Assembly: GCA_002281575.1 (NCBI GenBank)
Contig: NCGN01000011.1
Location: 115,309 to 179,308 of the forward strand
Reading direction: 5' to 3'
DNA: 64,000 nucleotides
Origin: Sphingobacteriia bacterium 28-36-52
Lineage (GTDB): Bacteria > Bacteroidota > Bacteroidia > Chitinophagales > Chitinophagaceae
In this document: positions 1-8,845 of the stretch, piece after piece
Layout: every line of letters starts with the position of its first letter
How positions within the stretch are numbered: the first letter of the stretch is position 1
Program-made: the position numbers and the translations under genes
Notes under the pieces: generated by a model
What the model saw: only the letters and a program-made list of their open reading frames with translations
Databases searched by the model: none
What the model was told of the DNA's origin: nothing

Positions 1-311
1 ACGCTCATTACAAATTCAACCTTATCACCAGGAGCGCATTGATTAATGATTTCAATGAAACTATGCTTGGCTTTTTGAGCCGAGTCTACCATAAAGTAAA
101 CAGGAATTCTACCAAAAGAGCTACTCAACAAACTATCTTTTGCTGGTAATTTATACTCCACGTGCATTTTTACAAATTGACCTTGCTTTAGCAAGTCTTT
201 ACTGCTTCCCTTGCTTATTTTGTAAGCCAGACCAGTAGGTGTTTTTTCATATTGATTACAACTTGCAAGCAATACAACCGCTGACATGAGCGGGGCGATG
301 ATTCTCCTCAT
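1..311 (-). CDS. FKBP-type peptidyl-prolyl isomerase lipoprotein, 3' part outside the window
   Basis: The reading frame runs leftward from an ATG at 309-311 and leaves the window without a stop, so about 103 residues are visible. The N-terminus is a lipoprotein signal with a lipobox ending LLASC near residues 15-19. After it, a stretch starting TPTGLAYKI and containing GQFVKMHVEY looks like the first strands of an FKBP domain, and the visible end (CAPGDKVEFVM) fits the following FKBP strand. The likely role is protein folding in the periplasm or at the outer membrane. The start lies one base after the stop of nrnA, so the two genes are probably co-transcribed. The catalytic part of the domain is not visible. 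Confidence 0.72.
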   Translation of the reverse strand, partial: MRRIIAPLMSAVVLLASCNQYEKTPTGLAYKISKGSSKDLLKQGQFVKMHVEYKLPAKDSLLSSSFGRIPVYFMVDSAQKAKHSFIEIINQCAPGDKVEFVMS

Positions 312-312
312 T

Positions 313-1332
313 TTATTGTAGTTGGTTTTTATACTCTTGAATAACTTGTTTAAAGTGTTCTACTGTTTTTTCTACCGAGTCGCTGCTTCTTCCACCAGAT
401 GCATTGGCATGGCCTCCTCCCTCAAAATGGTTTCTCGCAAATTGATTTACGTCGAACCCGCCTTTACTTCTAAAACTCCATTTTCTTTCTTCCGTTCTAT
501 CTATCACGATGGCCCCAAATCGAATGCCTTTGATGGTTAATAAATAATTGACCAAGCCTTCGGTATCCCCAGTTTTAATATGGTATTTCTGCAAATCTGC
601 TTGGTGAATATACATGATGGCAGTATTGTATTCATACAAAACTTCCATTCTGTTTAACAAAGCAAAGCCAATAAATCGCAATCTGCTTTCTAAAAAATTA
701 TCGTAAATATGGTTATGAACCTGAGAATGATCAAACCCAGTTTCTTTTAATTCAGCTACCATTCTGTGAACACTTGCTTTGGTAGAAGGGAATCGAAAAG
801 ACCCTGTATCGGTCATGGTTCCTGTATATAAACAGGTGGCCATTTCTTGTGTTAGCTCTTCTCTACCGCCAGCTTCCATTATAAAATCGTACACCATTTC
901 ACAGGTAGAACTTTTTCCAGTATCGCTAATGCCATAATCAAAATTGGGTTCATCAGGTTGCTCATGATGATCAATTAATACTTTAATGGCTTTTGCCGAA
1001 GCTAAAAAAGGCGCTAAATGTTTGGTTCTATGAAAAATATTAAAGTCTAAACAGAATAATATATCTGCCTTATCTAAAATACCTAAACACTTTTCTTTGT
1101 ATCCTTCAAAATTGATTACGCTTTCTATACCAGGCAACCATTCTAAGAAATCAGCCCAGTTAGTAGGTGATATTACCGTAACCTGATGACCTCGATTGTG
1201 TAGAAAATGATATAAACCTAAGGTAGAGCCCATTGCATCCCCATCGGGCTTCTGGTGCATGGTAATAACAATTTGCTTAGGTTGAGATAATAATGGATAG
1301 AATTGGCTAATCAGTTGCATATAATCGGGCAA
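313..1332 (-). CDS. nrnA: DHH/DHHA1 family phosphoesterase, NrnA-like (oligoribonuclease / pAp phosphatase)
   Basis: This 339-residue protein has the full architecture of NrnA. The first metal-binding motif is HQKPDGDAMG (residues 26-35), the DHH motif is at 121-123, a TGTMTDTGSF segment is at 170-179, and the DHHA1 motif GGGHANASGG is at 305-314. Family members degrade two- to five-nucleotide RNA (nanoRNA) from the 5' end, and some dephosphorylate pAp. The length is normal for the family and the protein should be cytosolic. The gene is divergent from ndk and is followed one base later by the FKBP lipoprotein gene. All expected metal ligands appear to be present. Confidence 0.9.
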   Translation of the reverse strand: MPDYMQLISQFYPLLSQPKQIVITMHQKPDGDAMGSTLGLYHFLHNRGHQVTVISPTNWADFLEWLPGIESVINFEGYKEKCLGILDKADILFCLDFNIFHRTKHLAPFLASAKAIKVLIDHHEQPDEPNFDYGISDTGKSSTCEMVYDFIMEAGGREELTQEMATCLYTGTMTDTGSFRFPSTKASVHRMVAELKETGFDHSQVHNHIYDNFLESRLRFIGFALLNRMEVLYEYNTAIMYIHQADLQKYHIKTGDTEGLVNYLLTIKGIRFGAIVIDRTEERKWSFRSKGGFDVNQFARNHFEGGGHANASGGRSSDSVEKTVEHFKQVIQEYKNQLQ

Positions 1333-1423
1333 AAATGCAGCTTCTTCATTAGTCTGTCAAAACATTTTGACAAATTTATTTAAAATTTAGCGATTGAACA
1401 CCATTCAAACCCTTGCTATTCCT

Positions 1424-1431
1424 TACTTTTG
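1424..1431 (+). promoter_or_regulatory. -7 promoter box of ndk (TACTTTTG)
   Basis: TACTTTTG matches the Bacteroidota -7 consensus TAnnTTTG and ends 18 bases before the ndk ATG. No well-spaced -33 TTTG is seen; the nearest TTG, at 1394-1396, is 27 bases upstream. Confidence 0.5.
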
Positions 1432-1449
1432 CGCCGAAATTAAACAAAT

Positions 1450-1866
1450 ATGAGCAATCAAACATTTACCATGATTAAGCCTGATGCTACCCAAAAAGGG
1501 TACACAGGAGCCATTTTAGACCAGATGATCAAGGCTGGCTTTTCTATTAAAGCAATGAAATGGACCCGCTTAACTCCTGAGCAAGCAGGTCTTTTCTACG
1601 ATATCCACAGAGAGCGTCCTTTTTACCAAGAACTGGTAGATTTCATGAGCAGTGGTCCAATTGTAGCAGCTGTTTTAGAAAAAGAAAATGCAGTGGCCGA
1701 TTTTAGAACTTTAATTGGAGCAACCAACCCTGCTCAAGCTGCTGAAGGTACCATTCGCAAATTATTTGCAGCATCAGTAGGTGAAAATGCAGTTCACGGA
1801 AGTGACAGCGATGAGAACGCAGCTATTGAAGCCAATTTCTTCTTTTCTAAATTAGAACGATTCTAA
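1450..1866 (+). CDS. ndk: nucleoside diphosphate kinase
   Basis: The 138-residue protein is a full-length Ndk, which transfers the gamma-phosphate of ATP to nucleoside diphosphates through a phosphohistidine. The start TFTMIKPDA gives the conserved first strand with the ATP-binding lysine. The active-site motif NAVHGSDS places the phosphorylated histidine at residue 116. The gene is a single transcription unit: a TAnnTTTG promoter box lies just upstream and a perfect palindromic terminator follows 52 bases after the stop. Nothing is unusual. Confidence 0.97.
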   Translation: MSNQTFTMIKPDATQKGYTGAILDQMIKAGFSIKAMKWTRLTPEQAGLFYDIHRERPFYQELVDFMSSGPIVAAVLEKENAVADFRTLIGATNPAQAAEGTIRKLFAASVGENAVHGSDSDENAAIEANFFFSKLERF

Positions 1867-1917
1867 ATTCAACTGCTTTTAAATAAGGGCATGTTGACCA
1901 ATTTAAAATATTGACCC

Positions 1918-1946
1918 AACCCGACCACATGTGGTCGGGTTTTTTA
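1918..1946 (+). terminator. Rho-independent terminator after ndk
   Basis: A perfect 24-base palindrome at 1918-1941 (arms AACCCGACCACA and TGTGGTCGGGTT) is followed by a T run. In RNA it forms a stem of about 10 bp with a T-tract, the standard intrinsic terminator. It ends the single-gene ndk transcript. Confidence 0.9.
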
Positions 1947-2043
1947 TTGCATATAATTTCCCCTGCATTTCATCCTTTTGATTTGCTTTCTTTAAAAGTC
2001 CATTGTATCTTTTACCACTCAATCAAGCTTAAAATTAAACTAC

Positions 2044-5000
2044 ATGAATAAGCCAACTACCATTGGAAAAATTGTCCTTTGTTTTTTATTCGGCCTCAGT
2101 GCACAAAATATTTTTGCACAGGGCAGTATGTTACTCAGACAACCCAATGCCAGCAAAGACCATATTGTGTTTGTACATGCAGACGATTTATGGGTAGTAG
2201 ATCATAAAGGAGGAGACGCTAGAAGACTAACCAGTGCCATTGGCGCAGAAACTTCTCCAAAAATTAGCCCTAATGGAAAATGGGTTGCATTTAGCGGCCA
2301 ATATGATGGTAATACCGATGTGTATATTGTGCCTATTGAAGGTGGAGATCCTAAAAGACTAACCTGGCACCCTGGCCCAGATATTGCACAGGGTTGGATG
2401 CCCGATGGCAATGCCGTTTTCTTTACTTCTAGCAGAGAAGGCTACCCTACGGTGAATACCAAATTTTTTAAAGTATCGGTAAATGGTGGTACACCAGACG
2501 CTTTGCCCCTCCCATTTGGATTTGTAGGAAGTATGTCAACGGATGGAACTACCATGGCTTTTCAGCCATACAGTTTCTGGGATCCAGAGTGGCGCAACTA
2601 TCGCGGCGGCCAAGCTCAACCCATTTGGCTATTTAATTTAAAAACATTTGAAACAACTAAAACAGTTCAAGGCAATAAAGAAAGGCATACTGCCCCTACT
2701 TGGAACAATGGTATTTTGTATTTTTTATCGGAGCAAGATTTTATTAATAATATCTGGTCTTACGATCCTAAAACCAAGACGCAGAAACAAATTACTTTCT
2801 TTAAAGACTTTGATATTAAAAATGTATCGGCCAGCAACAGCAAATTAATTTTTGAGCAAGCGGGTTATTTGCATAGCTATGATATTGCTACACAAAAAAC
2901 GACGCAACTAAATATTTCGGTAAAAGCAGATTTAAATTGGGGAAGACCTCGTTGGAACAATTTAACGGGGGGCAATTTAACCAATGCCAACTTATCTCCT
3001 TCTGGTAAGCGTGCGGTATTCGAAAGCAGGGGTGAAATTTTCACCGTACCAAAAGAAAATGGTGATTGGAAAAATATCAGCAATTCAACTGGGTCGGCAG
3101 ACAGAGCCCCCATTTGGTCTCCAGATGGACAAAAAATTGCTTGGTTCTCTGATGAAAATGGTGAATACCAATTAACAGTGAAAGATCAGTTTGGCTTACA
3201 AACTGCGCAAACATTTGCAATGCCGAATAAGAAATTTTATTTCACACCAGCATGGTCTCCAGACAATAAATACATTGCTTTTGTAGACACCGATTATACC
3301 ATTTGGTACATCGATTTAAAATCGGGCACTTACAAAAAAGTGGACACCGATAAATATGCGCATCCAAATAGAACCATGAAGCCTGTTTGGTCTCCTGATA
3401 GTAAATGGATTGCTTATGTACAACAACAAAACAATCAATTTAAAGCAGTCAAAGTTTTTCAAATTGAAACAGGCCAAAGCAAATTGGTAACTGATGGATT
3501 AGCCGATGCCATTGATCCACAATGGGACGAAAGCGGAAAATATTTGTACTTTTTAGCAAGTACCGATTATGGTTTAGCTTCTGGTTGGTTAGATATGAGT
3601 AGTTACAATTATCCAGTAAATAGAGCTTTATATATTGCAGTCTTGAGTAAAGATGCTCCCTCTCCGTTTGAGCCCAAGAGTGATGATGAACCCATAAAAA
3701 ACCCAGCAGATAGTACTACTAAAACTGCTAAGCCTGCAAGTGCTTCAACGGTTTCAGTAAAAATAGATTTTGATGGATTAGCGCAACGAATTGTAGCAGC
3801 TAACTTACCCCTTCGCAATTATTCTTCATTAATTGCAGGCCCTGATGGATCCGTATTTTATACAGAAGATATTGCCAACCAAGGAGCTGCATTGTATAAG
3901 TATACTGCGAAGGATCAAAAGAGTGTTGAATTTGCAAAATCAGTTGGCAATGTGGTGAGTAGCTTTGATCGCAAAAATATATTATATCGCGCTGGTGCAA
4001 ATTGGTTTTTGAATGGAACCCTTGCTGCGCCTAAACCTGGCGATGGCAGATTGGCTACAGATGGCATGCGGGTATATGTTGATCCTGCAAAAGAAGCACA
4101 ACAAATCTTTAAAGAAGGATGGCGTTTGCAAAGAGACTTTTTATATGTGAACAATGTGCATGGTGCTCCTTGGAAAAAAGTGTTTGAATGGTATCAACCT
4201 TGGGTAAAACACGTAAAGCATCGCTCCGATTTAAATTATATCATCGACATCATTAGCGGTGAAGTATCGGTAGGACATTCCTATGTTAGCGGTGGCGATT
4301 ATCCCTCCGTACCTGCTATACCAGTTGGCTTATTGGGCGCAGATTATGTAGTTGAAAATGGCTTCTTTAAAATCAAGAAAATTTATACAGGTGAAAACTG
4401 GAATCCAGAATTAAAGTCTCCATTAAGTGGTCCTGGCATTAAAGTAAAAGAAGGCGATTATTTATTGGAAGTAGAAGGCAAAAAATTAGATGCTTCCATG
4501 AATTTATTTAGTTTGTTTGAAGGTACCGCGAACAAACAAATCAAGATCAAAGTAAATAGTCAACCGAGTGTAGAAGGTGCACAATTAATTACTGTTGTGC
4601 CCATTACCAACGAAGCTGGATTGCGCTCTAGGCATTGGGTTGAAAGCAATCGCAAAAAAGTGGATGAATTATCTGGTGGTAAATTGGCCTATGTGTATGT
4701 GCCCAACACAGGTGATCCTGGTTACACTTCTTTTAACCGTTATTATTTTTCTCAACAAGACAAGAAAGGGGCAGTCATTGATGAAAGAAACAATGGGGGT
4801 GGTTCTGCTGCCGACTATATGATTGATGTAATGAGTAGAAAATTACAAGGCTATTTTAATAATCGAGTAGAGGGTAATAAAGTATCTACTACACCAATGG
4901 CGGGTATTTGGGGACCCAAAGTCATGATCATTAATGAGAACGCTGGATCGGGCGGAGACCTGCTTCCATATATGTTTAAGAAAATGAATCTAGGACCTTT

Positions 5001-5301
5001 GGTTGGAACCAGAACTTGGGGTGGATTAGTGGGTACTTGGGATACACCTCCTTTTATTGATGGAGGTAGAATGGTTGCACCAAGAGGAGGTTTCTTTGAT
5101 ACCGATGGTAAATGGGCCGTAGAAGCAGAAGGTGTTGCACCAGATATTGAAGTATTTCATGACCCCAAAGCCATCATTGAAGGGCGTGATCCTCAATTAG
5201 AAAAAGCCGTGCAAGAAGCTTTGCGTTTAATGCCTACACAAGGTATTGAATTGAAGAAAGAACCTGCACCGCCAATTCGTTCGTTTAGGCCGAAGAATTA
5301 A
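2044..5301 (+). CDS. tricorn-like S41 family protease with N-terminal beta-propeller
   Basis: This 1085-residue protein begins with a signal peptide (cleavage near residue 25, after NIFA), so it is exported. Residues about 30-540 form a beta-propeller with PD40/WD40-like repeats, shown by repeated WSPDGQ/WSPDNK/WSPDSK units. The C-terminal half has the tricorn core, PDZ-like and S41 domains. The motif GHSYVSGGD (residues 744-752) corresponds to the tricorn SH..GGD segment, and NAGSGGD places the likely nucleophile at Ser969. Archaeal tricorn digests proteasome products in the cytosol; this version is secreted and probably degrades peptides in the periplasm. The gene stands alone between the ndk terminator and a TlpA-like gene. 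Confidence 0.88.
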   Translation: MNKPTTIGKIVLCFLFGLSAQNIFAQGSMLLRQPNASKDHIVFVHADDLWVVDHKGGDARRLTSAIGAETSPKISPNGKWVAFSGQYDGNTDVYIVPIEGGDPKRLTWHPGPDIAQGWMPDGNAVFFTSSREGYPTVNTKFFKVSVNGGTPDALPLPFGFVGSMSTDGTTMAFQPYSFWDPEWRNYRGGQAQPIWLFNLKTFETTKTVQGNKERHTAPTWNNGILYFLSEQDFINNIWSYDPKTKTQKQITFFKDFDIKNVSASNSKLIFEQAGYLHSYDIATQKTTQLNISVKADLNWGRPRWNNLTGGNLTNANLSPSGKRAVFESRGEIFTVPKENGDWKNISNSTGSADRAPIWSPDGQKIAWFSDENGEYQLTVKDQFGLQTAQTFAMPNKKFYFTPAWSPDNKYIAFVDTDYTIWYIDLKSGTYKKVDTDKYAHPNRTMKPVWSPDSKWIAYVQQQNNQFKAVKVFQIETGQSKLVTDGLADAIDPQWDESGKYLYFLASTDYGLASGWLDMSSYNYPVNRALYIAVLSKDAPSPFEPKSDDEPIKNPADSTTKTAKPASASTVSVKIDFDGLAQRIVAANLPLRNYSSLIAGPDGSVFYTEDIANQGAALYKYTAKDQKSVEFAKSVGNVVSSFDRKNILYRAGANWFLNGTLAAPKPGDGRLATDGMRVYVDPAKEAQQIFKEGWRLQRDFLYVNNVHGAPWKKVFEWYQPWVKHVKHRSDLNYIIDIISGEVSVGHSYVSGGDYPSVPAIPVGLLGADYVVENGFFKIKKIYTGENWNPELKSPLSGPGIKVKEGDYLLEVEGKKLDASMNLFSLFEGTANKQIKIKVNSQPSVEGAQLITVVPITNEAGLRSRHWVESNRKKVDELSGGKLAYVYVPNTGDPGYTSFNRYYFSQQDKKGAVIDERNNGGGSAADYMIDVMSRKLQGYFNNRVEGNKVSTTPMAGIWGPKVMIINENAGSGGDLLPYMFKKMNLGPLVGTRTWGGLVGTWDTPPFIDGGRMVAPRGGFFDTDGKWAVEAEGVAPDIEVFHDPKAIIEGRDPQLEKAVQEALRLMPTQGIELKKEPAPPIRSFRPKN

Positions 5302-5366
5302 AAATAAAAGGAGGCTGGGCAGGATTCATATTTCTGCTATAGCTTTGATTAAAATAGCCTTAATCA

Positions 5367-6524
5367 ATGACCAATAAAATTGTATATAGTAAAATTTTCT
5401 ATCTCATAGTAATTACAGTATCTTTTGTATTTACAAGTAATGCTACCCCCCAAAGGCATAAAATAATAATTGAAGGTATCATCATAGGATTACCTGCAAA
5501 AACCTTGTACTTAAGAACAGCTTTTGAGAGACGAAATTTAGATTCAGCAATTTGCACAGATGGCAATTTTAAGTTCAATTTAGAAATTCCTAATTTCGAA
5601 CCAATACTTGTATCATTAACATTTAGAAATGAAGATCAAAAGTTGATTCTTATTAGCTTTCGAAACTCTTTTTTATCAAACGATAAAAAAGAGTACAGTA
5701 CAACTGGGTTTTATTTAGACACAGGTATTACCTATATAAAAGGTAGCTTTCAGGGAATCGTTAAAAACACCCCTAGTACAAATCCTGTTACAGTAATAGG
5801 GAGCAAGCAAAATGAGTCTTTTTTTCTTACTCAACTACTTGATTTTGCCGTTATAGATCCACGAAAAGATTCAACTCTTAGAAATAAAGATATTTTTGTT
5901 TTGAAAGACTGGATTAAAAGATATCCAAATTCTTTTTGGTTCATGACTAGTTTGTATGCAAATAAGAGATTCTATTCAAATGCAGAACTTCTCAGCTTTT
6001 ATCGCTTATTTAATTCAAGACTTCGAAATTCAGAACAAGGAATGGCGCTTTTTAAATTTGCTTCTGTTAATAATAATATTAATTTGAAGTTAGATGATTT
6101 TTTTGGTAAAGATTCGCTTAATAATTCGCTGCCTTTAATAAGTAAGGGCGATCCTACATTAATAATATTTTGGGCTAGTTGGTGTGTGCCATGTAGAAAA
6201 GAGACACCATACTTAAAAAAAATATTTGAAGATTATTCGAAAAATGATTCACATCGGATGAAATTTATAAGTGTTTCAATTGACAATGATGAATCATTAT
6301 GGAAGAATGCACTTATGCAAGATAAAATGCCTTGGCAGCAATTGATTGTTACAAATAGTCAGTCAACTTTTCTACTTAAAGAACTTCACTTTGATGCCAT
6401 TCCTTTTTTATTACTAGTCGACTCTAATGGAAAGGAATATGCACGTTTTAAAGATGGCTATTCTGGATCCCCGAATAAGGAACTAGAGAAAAAAATATCA
6501 GCATTATTAGAAGCTAAATTGTAA
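5367..6524 (+). CDS. TlpA/ResA-like thiol-disulfide oxidoreductase
   Basis: The 385-residue protein has an N-terminal signal or anchor (about residues 8-28) and an N-terminal beta-rich region resembling the DUF4369-type domain common in Bacteroidota TlpA-like proteins. From about residue 245 there is a thioredoxin fold, with the active site WCVPC (cysteines 273 and 276) and the cis-proline at about 346 in AIPFLL. It should act in the periplasm, exchanging disulfides with unknown partners. It lies 65 bases downstream of the tricorn-like protease on the same strand. The N-terminal domain assignment is less sure than the thioredoxin domain. Confidence 0.82.
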   Translation: MTNKIVYSKIFYLIVITVSFVFTSNATPQRHKIIIEGIIIGLPAKTLYLRTAFERRNLDSAICTDGNFKFNLEIPNFEPILVSLTFRNEDQKLILISFRNSFLSNDKKEYSTTGFYLDTGITYIKGSFQGIVKNTPSTNPVTVIGSKQNESFFLTQLLDFAVIDPRKDSTLRNKDIFVLKDWIKRYPNSFWFMTSLYANKRFYSNAELLSFYRLFNSRLRNSEQGMALFKFASVNNNINLKLDDFFGKDSLNNSLPLISKGDPTLIIFWASWCVPCRKETPYLKKIFEDYSKNDSHRMKFISVSIDNDESLWKNALMQDKMPWQQLIVTNSQSTFLLKELHFDAIPFLLLVDSNGKEYARFKDGYSGSPNKELEKKISALLEAKL

Positions 6525-6600
6525 ACCTGAATAATAATTTGGCTGTGTGGGCTAACAGAGAAAATTTACTATAATATAATAGAGGCATTGTTTTATTTTC

Positions 6601-7620
6601 TTACACAAATTCAGCATTATTAATTTTGGCATTTAATTCTCTCAAAATAATAATCATTTCTTCAAACTCAGGCATTTCTCCATACATCATTTCAGCTTTC
6701 ATTTTTTCATAATCACTTTTGAAAAATTCTATCACATCATCTGGAGGGATAAATGATAAATGATGTAGTTCCATTGCTGAATAATCAATCCCTTTCAACC
6801 TCACATAATGGGCACGATGCTTTAATAATGTTTTGTATAGTTCTTTGTCAGCAATTACCTGTTCTGTAATCCCTTGCCTATCCATATTATATAAATCAGA
6901 TAAATGGCGAGATTGTCGCTCTGCTTTATCTAGATTTATTCCATATATGAATTTCTCATGCAAAAGCATCATTTTTTCCATAAACGTTTTCCTAGGTTCA
7001 ACTGCTACTACTTCAAATGGATTTTCATTGTAGATATGGCTTTCTGTTTCGATACTAAGCATAGAAGCAATTTTTACCTTTGAAAAAGGCTCCCTTAATC
7101 CACGTACCCCAAACTCAATTTTCACTGGTTCTAATAAATATCCACCCGCATCAAATAATGATGGGTACTTTAAGTAGATCGTTTGCGGATCTTTATCTCG
7201 ACGTACTGGATTGACATCTTCTGCTTCGATGGTAACCATTCCAGCAGGAACACCCATTTCGACAAGCCTATTCTCAAATGCAACTTTTATAACAGTGCTT
7301 GTGAATTCGCATCCCACACGTTTCAATTTTTTTACGAAACTATGTGTAGGTTCTACTTCATATTTTATCCCAAAAGCTTCTGGAGAAAGGGATATATCAA
7401 TGTCTTCTGAAAATCTTGTAATAAGGTTCCACCCTTTACTTAAAGAAGTGCCTCCTTTAAATATAAAATGCTCGCTCATAGGTAAGGAGAATAACGCTTC
7501 TAATACTATTGTCACCCACAAGTCTTTTTCAATCGCTTGCGCGGGTAGGTTGAGCTTACTACTTACTTGGGCTATCAGAGCCTTTTGTCTTTCTAGTGTA
7601 AAGGACAATAAATTGTTCAT
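6601..7620 (-). CDS. abiEii: AbiEii/AbiGii-family nucleotidyltransferase toxin
   Basis: The 339-residue protein carries the nucleotidyltransferase core of AbiEii. The GGTSL motif is at residues 56-60, followed by RFSEDIDISL with the two metal-binding aspartates at 73 and 75. IEKDLWV at 30-36 is also typical of the family. These toxins act in phage-defence abortive infection and type IV toxin-antitoxin systems; characterised relatives transfer nucleotides to RNA targets. The gene starts seven bases after the stop of an AbiEi-like gene on the same strand, the usual antitoxin-toxin order. The substrate cannot be read from sequence. Confidence 0.88.
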   Translation of the reverse strand: MNNLLSFTLERQKALIAQVSSKLNLPAQAIEKDLWVTIVLEALFSLPMSEHFIFKGGTSLSKGWNLITRFSEDIDISLSPEAFGIKYEVEPTHSFVKKLKRVGCEFTSTVIKVAFENRLVEMGVPAGMVTIEAEDVNPVRRDKDPQTIYLKYPSLFDAGGYLLEPVKIEFGVRGLREPFSKVKIASMLSIETESHIYNENPFEVVAVEPRKTFMEKMMLLHEKFIYGINLDKAERQSRHLSDLYNMDRQGITEQVIADKELYKTLLKHRAHYVRLKGIDYSAMELHHLSFIPPDDVIEFFKSDYEKMKAEMMYGEMPEFEEMIIILRELNAKINNAEFV

Positions 7621-7626
7621 GGTAAA

Positions 7627-8235
7627 TTAATTAGTAACGGAAGCGAGATAATATAATAGACGGGTCACACGCTGTGGGGCAAATTTTGCATCGTCTATTA
7701 TTTCTTTCTTTGGCACATGTTCTAATGCATTCCGTATTTTTTCAAATGTTATTTCTTTTGTTGCATCATCTTGTTTTCCAAGTTCATCTAATGCTTGAAT
7801 TGCTAGGTATACAAGGTTATTTTTTGCCCCTAATAGTTTGGGTCTAACTCTTTTGAATGTTAATCGCCCTCGGCCTATTTTAATCGACCTAGACTGTCCA
7901 TCTGTGAGGAAAACTACTTTCATCGGTATCTGGGTTGATATACCCAGCTTGTTCATTGCATAAGAGCCAGTAGGTCGAATAATTACATGCTCTTTTTCTG
8001 CTATTGCTTCTGCAATTTCTTCGATTGAGGGCAATAAAGGTCCTATCTCAGGATCGATTTCTTGTCTTAGATATATCCCCTTTGCTAGCCGGACTAACTC
8101 CTTCTCTTTGGTCAGTCTAGATAAAGCCATATGCACAGCCTCTGGACTACCCAAATGCAGATAATCTTCCGGAAAAAGGATTTTACCACCTTTATTTTTG
8201 AGATCATTCTTTATTTCTCTTTGTATCCCTGCCAT
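7627..8235 (-). CDS. abiEi: AbiEi-like antitoxin (DUF6088 type) with winged-helix N-terminus
   Basis: The 202-residue protein has an N-terminal winged-helix part (about residues 1-60) with ALSRLTKEKELVRLAKGIY, typical of AbiEi and DUF6088 antitoxins. A C-terminal domain follows, with IRPTGSYAMNKLG and a basic segment rich in Arg and Lys. Antitoxins of this family bind inverted repeats in their own promoter and neutralise the downstream AbiEii toxin. Two nearly identical inverted repeats bracket the -7 promoter box just upstream (8252-8320), which supports autoregulation. The antitoxin assignment rests on the family fold and the gene pair. Confidence 0.82.
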   Translation of the reverse strand: MAGIQREIKNDLKNKGGKILFPEDYLHLGSPEAVHMALSRLTKEKELVRLAKGIYLRQEIDPEIGPLLPSIEEIAEAIAEKEHVIIRPTGSYAMNKLGISTQIPMKVVFLTDGQSRSIKIGRGRLTFKRVRPKLLGAKNNLVYLAIQALDELGKQDDATKEITFEKIRNALEHVPKKEIIDDAKFAPQRVTRLLYYLASVTN

Positions 8236-8251
8236 CTTTTTACCTTTAAAT

Positions 8252-8320
8252 TGTTAGGAAAACAGCTAATTTCCTAACAAATATAAGCATTCTGTTAGGA
8301 AAACAGCTAAAAACCTAACA
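8252..8320 (-). promoter_or_regulatory. AbiE operon promoter with two inverted-repeat operators
   Basis: Two 28-base inverted repeats lie at 8252-8279 and 8293-8320. Each begins TGTTAGGAAAACAGCTAA and ends CCTAACA, so each can bind a dimer, and their starts are 41 bases apart, about four helical turns. Between them, 8278-8285 read on the minus strand is TATATTTG, an exact Bacteroidota -7 box. The first repeat covers the expected transcription start and the second covers the -33 region. This is the layout expected of a cooperative repressor, here AbiEi. Confidence 0.82.
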
Positions 8321-8646
8321 TATTTTAAGCGGATTCAATATAAATCATGATATAACTACTTTTTTAGCAAATTTGAAGCCATGATTTATAAACCAAATGA
8401 GGGAAACTGGTACGTTAAAGAGGCAATTTTTAAGAAAAAATATCCAAAACTGCCACTACCTTTGAACGGCCTGCCCGTTCAAAGGTCTCCAATCATTGAC
8501 AAGCCAAAACACAAGTCCTATAGGTCTTTTTTATTCCCTTTATTTTAGGACTGGGGTTTAATAGAATTTAAAAAAGTTATTCGCTATTAACCAAATTTGT
8601 AGCCCATTAATTTAAAAATTGGTATTCGCTATCTGACTTCTGAAAA
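8321..8646. other. gene-poor structured stretch between the AbiE operators and tRNA-Pro
   Basis: No convincing gene is seen. Three inverted repeats are present. An 11-bp pair lies at 8339-8349 and 8380-8390 with a 30-base spacer. A perfect 12-bp hairpin lies at 8458-8469 and 8475-8486 with a 5-base loop and no T-run. A 7-bp pair lies at 8514-8520 and 8546-8552. The 10-base word TATTCGCTAT-like sequence occurs twice near 8579 and 8622. A 55-codon frame at 8381-8548 starts inside the first repeat but has no recognisable motif. The stretch could be a small structured RNA or a decayed mobile element. Confidence 0.4.
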
Positions 8647-8683
8647 CAAAAAAAGACCAATCTTCGGATTGATCTTCTTTTTT
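8647..8683 (-). terminator. Rho-independent terminator of tRNA-Pro
   Basis: On the minus strand a 10-bp stem (arms 8667-8676 and 8653-8662, one G-U pair) closes on a CGAA loop and is followed by a run of T. It starts two bases past the tRNA-Pro 3' end. Confidence 0.85.
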
Positions 8684-8685
8684 AG

Positions 8686-8759
8686 TCGGGACGACAAGAT
8701 TTGAACTTGCGACCCCACGCCCCCCAGACGTGTGCGCTACCGGGCTGCGCTACGTCCCG
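8686..8759 (-). tRNA. tRNA-Pro (anticodon GGG)
   Basis: The minus strand gives a 74-base cloverleaf. The acceptor stem CGGGACG pairs with CGTCCCG, the discriminator base is A, and the T-loop contains TTCAAAT. The anticodon loop is CTGGGGG, so the anticodon is GGG. CCA is not encoded. A TATATTTG promoter box lies 29 bases upstream and a terminator follows at once. Confidence 0.95.
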
Positions 8760-8787
8760 AACTTTCACTCATTTATTGAATGGGGTG

Positions 8788-8795
8788 CAAATATA
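8788..8795 (-). promoter_or_regulatory. -7 promoter box of tRNA-Pro (TATATTTG)
   Basis: Read on the minus strand, 8795-8788 is TATATTTG, an exact match to TAnnTTTG, placed for a start about 20 bases before the tRNA. It overlaps the upstream extension of the dihydroorotase-like reading frame, which argues that the latter starts further in, at 8846. Confidence 0.6.
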
Positions 8796-8845
8796 GGGCG
8801 AAAAGAAATTTTCAGGCTATATTGCATAAAATTTTCAACTACTGC

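Noticed and set aside
7211..7630. 139-residue open frame antisense to the AbiEii gene
   Set aside because: It is a shadow of a well-supported gene on the other strand and has no recognisable motif or promoter.
8381..8548. 55-codon frame between the AbiE operators and tRNA-Pro
   Set aside because: It begins inside an inverted repeat, contains a perfect hairpin, has no promoter box and no recognisable motif. Kept only as part of the intergenic description.
8686..8759. tRNA-Pro as an attachment site for an integrated island carrying the AbiE pair
   Set aside because: I looked for a repeat of the tRNA 3' end near 6525-6600 and in the flanks and saw none; no integrase gene is present.
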